In this document: piece after piece, positions 63,601 through 64,000 of the stretch
Layout: every line of letters starts with the position of its first letter
How positions within the stretch are numbered: position 1 is the stretch's first letter
Source of the DNA: Candidatus Nitrosocaldus sp.
Lineage (GTDB): Archaea > Thermoproteota > Nitrososphaeria > Nitrososphaerales > Nitrosocaldaceae
Assembly (NCBI GenBank): GCA_025054855.1
Contig: JANWZS010000010.1
Location: forward strand, 1 to 64,000
Length of the DNA: 64,000 nucleotides
Direction of reading: 5' to 3'
The notes under the pieces: model-generated
What the model saw: only the letters and a program-made list of their open reading frames with translations
Databases searched by the model: none
What the model was told of the DNA's origin: nothing
Program-made: the position numbers and the translations under genes

Positions 63601-64000
63601 TTACTTCACTGTAACGTATAGTGGGTTTCCTTCGACTGTGATTATGGTGATATCTTCAAACTCCCATTTCACATATCCATCTAGTTTTATCTCATATACT
63701 CTTGGCTCAGCATCCTTGCTAGCCTCAATGGTGAGATTGAACGTGACCTTCTCCCATGTGCTAACATCCTCTGGTGCATCTCCAGAGTATGCAGGTATGG
63801 TAACCTCTCTAACATCTGTATATGCATTTATGCCATCTGGGAACCTCTTGACTGGCATAATACTGCTCTCATGCTCAACCTGTGCTAGGCTTGTTATCTC
63901 CTCGCTGTACACATATATCTTCACATTCAGAGTACGATGATCAACAGAGTATACTGAGACTGGTATGGTTATGCTCTCACCCCTCTTTATCTCTATGAAG
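63601..64000 (-). CDS. Partial beta-sandwich protein, 5' end off window
   Basis: The frame is open to the right edge, so the N-terminus is missing. The visible part, about 132 residues, alternates in beta-type sequence (EIKRGESITIPVSVYSVD, then KIYVYSEEI and VTFNLTIEASKDAEPRVYEIKLDGYV) like an extracellular immunoglobulin-like or PGF-pre-type domain. It ends without a membrane anchor. No family was recognised. Confidence 0.6.
   Translation of the reverse strand, partial: FIEIKRGESITIPVSVYSVDHRTLNVKIYVYSEEITSLAQVEHESSIMPVKRFPDGINAYTDVREVTIPAYSGDAPEDVSTWEKVTFNLTIEASKDAEPRVYEIKLDGYVKWEFEDITIITVEGNPLYVTVK

Overview
The window reads as archaeal chromosome, most likely from a thermophilic thaumarchaeon (Nitrososphaeria, Nitrosocaldus-like). 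The evidence is archaeal information-processing genes (Rpo3, uS13-uS4, exosome, SBDS, KEOPS Pcc1, prefoldin, aIF6, Nob1, Pop5, NusA-uS12-uS7), Sulfolobus-type zinc ferredoxins, a PEF-CTERM secreted protein, an F420 ligase, tRNA introns with bulge-helix-bulge motifs, TATA boxes 20-35 bases before genes, and heavy AGG/AGA/ATA codon use. The species is an inference; no rRNA or amo gene is in the window.

Region 1 (1-4803) is one end of an integrated virus-like element. It is visibly more A+T-rich than the rest. It carries a fusellovirus B251-like ATPase, a tiny signal-peptide membrane protein, two larger secreted and C-terminally anchored proteins, a small helix-turn-helix protein and a tyrosine recombinase. 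It stops at the 3' half of a tRNA-Thr(CGT) gene, the attachment site. The other end lies outside the window.

Region 2 (4804-14900) has an MFS transporter, malic enzyme and a tightly coupled four-gene operon (winged-helix/coiled-coil protein, AAA-type ATPase, HAD phosphatase, two-helix membrane protein) that I cannot assign to a known system. A PEF-CTERM protein with a palindromic operator, a four-helix membrane protein, a frameshifted PepSY-like secreted gene and a FilR1/DUF1724-type regulator follow.

Region 3 (14970-28300) holds ribosomal genes with rpo3, an orphan Csx1-like CARF-HEPN ribonuclease beside a broken cas6 with no CRISPR array, and then the exosome superoperon (SBDS, Rrp4, Rrp41, Rrp42, eL43, Pcc1, prefoldin) and repair/RNA genes (DHH phosphoesterase, XPF nuclease, Nob1, NAD kinase).

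Region 4 (28300-45900) has an NRAMP metal transporter divergent from a zinc ferredoxin fused to an unknown domain, a family 2 glycosyltransferase, a VapBC-type module, LeuCD-type dehydratase, CofE, AIM24 and SIMPL proteins, tRNA-Arg(GCG), HisRS, aIF6, a second zinc ferredoxin, an HDAC-family deacetylase and a tRNA-Ser(TGA) with a non-canonical intron. A decayed, gene-poor stretch follows that tRNA.

Region 5 (45850-64000) has uS7/uS12/NusA, eS1, a TldD-like protein with a lost metal site, Pop5, a geranylgeranyl reductase, endonuclease V, translin, NAD(P)HX epimerase, an MBL hydrolase, a CobT-family protein, uS4/uS13, a MoxR-type ATPase with a VWA partner, and transaldolase. A 1.1 kb gene-poor gap (56732-57831) holds a pseudogene and a 13-bp minisatellite.

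A recurring oddity is simple-sequence DNA that makes acidic, Gly-, Gln- or Arg-rich insertions or tails inside otherwise conserved proteins.
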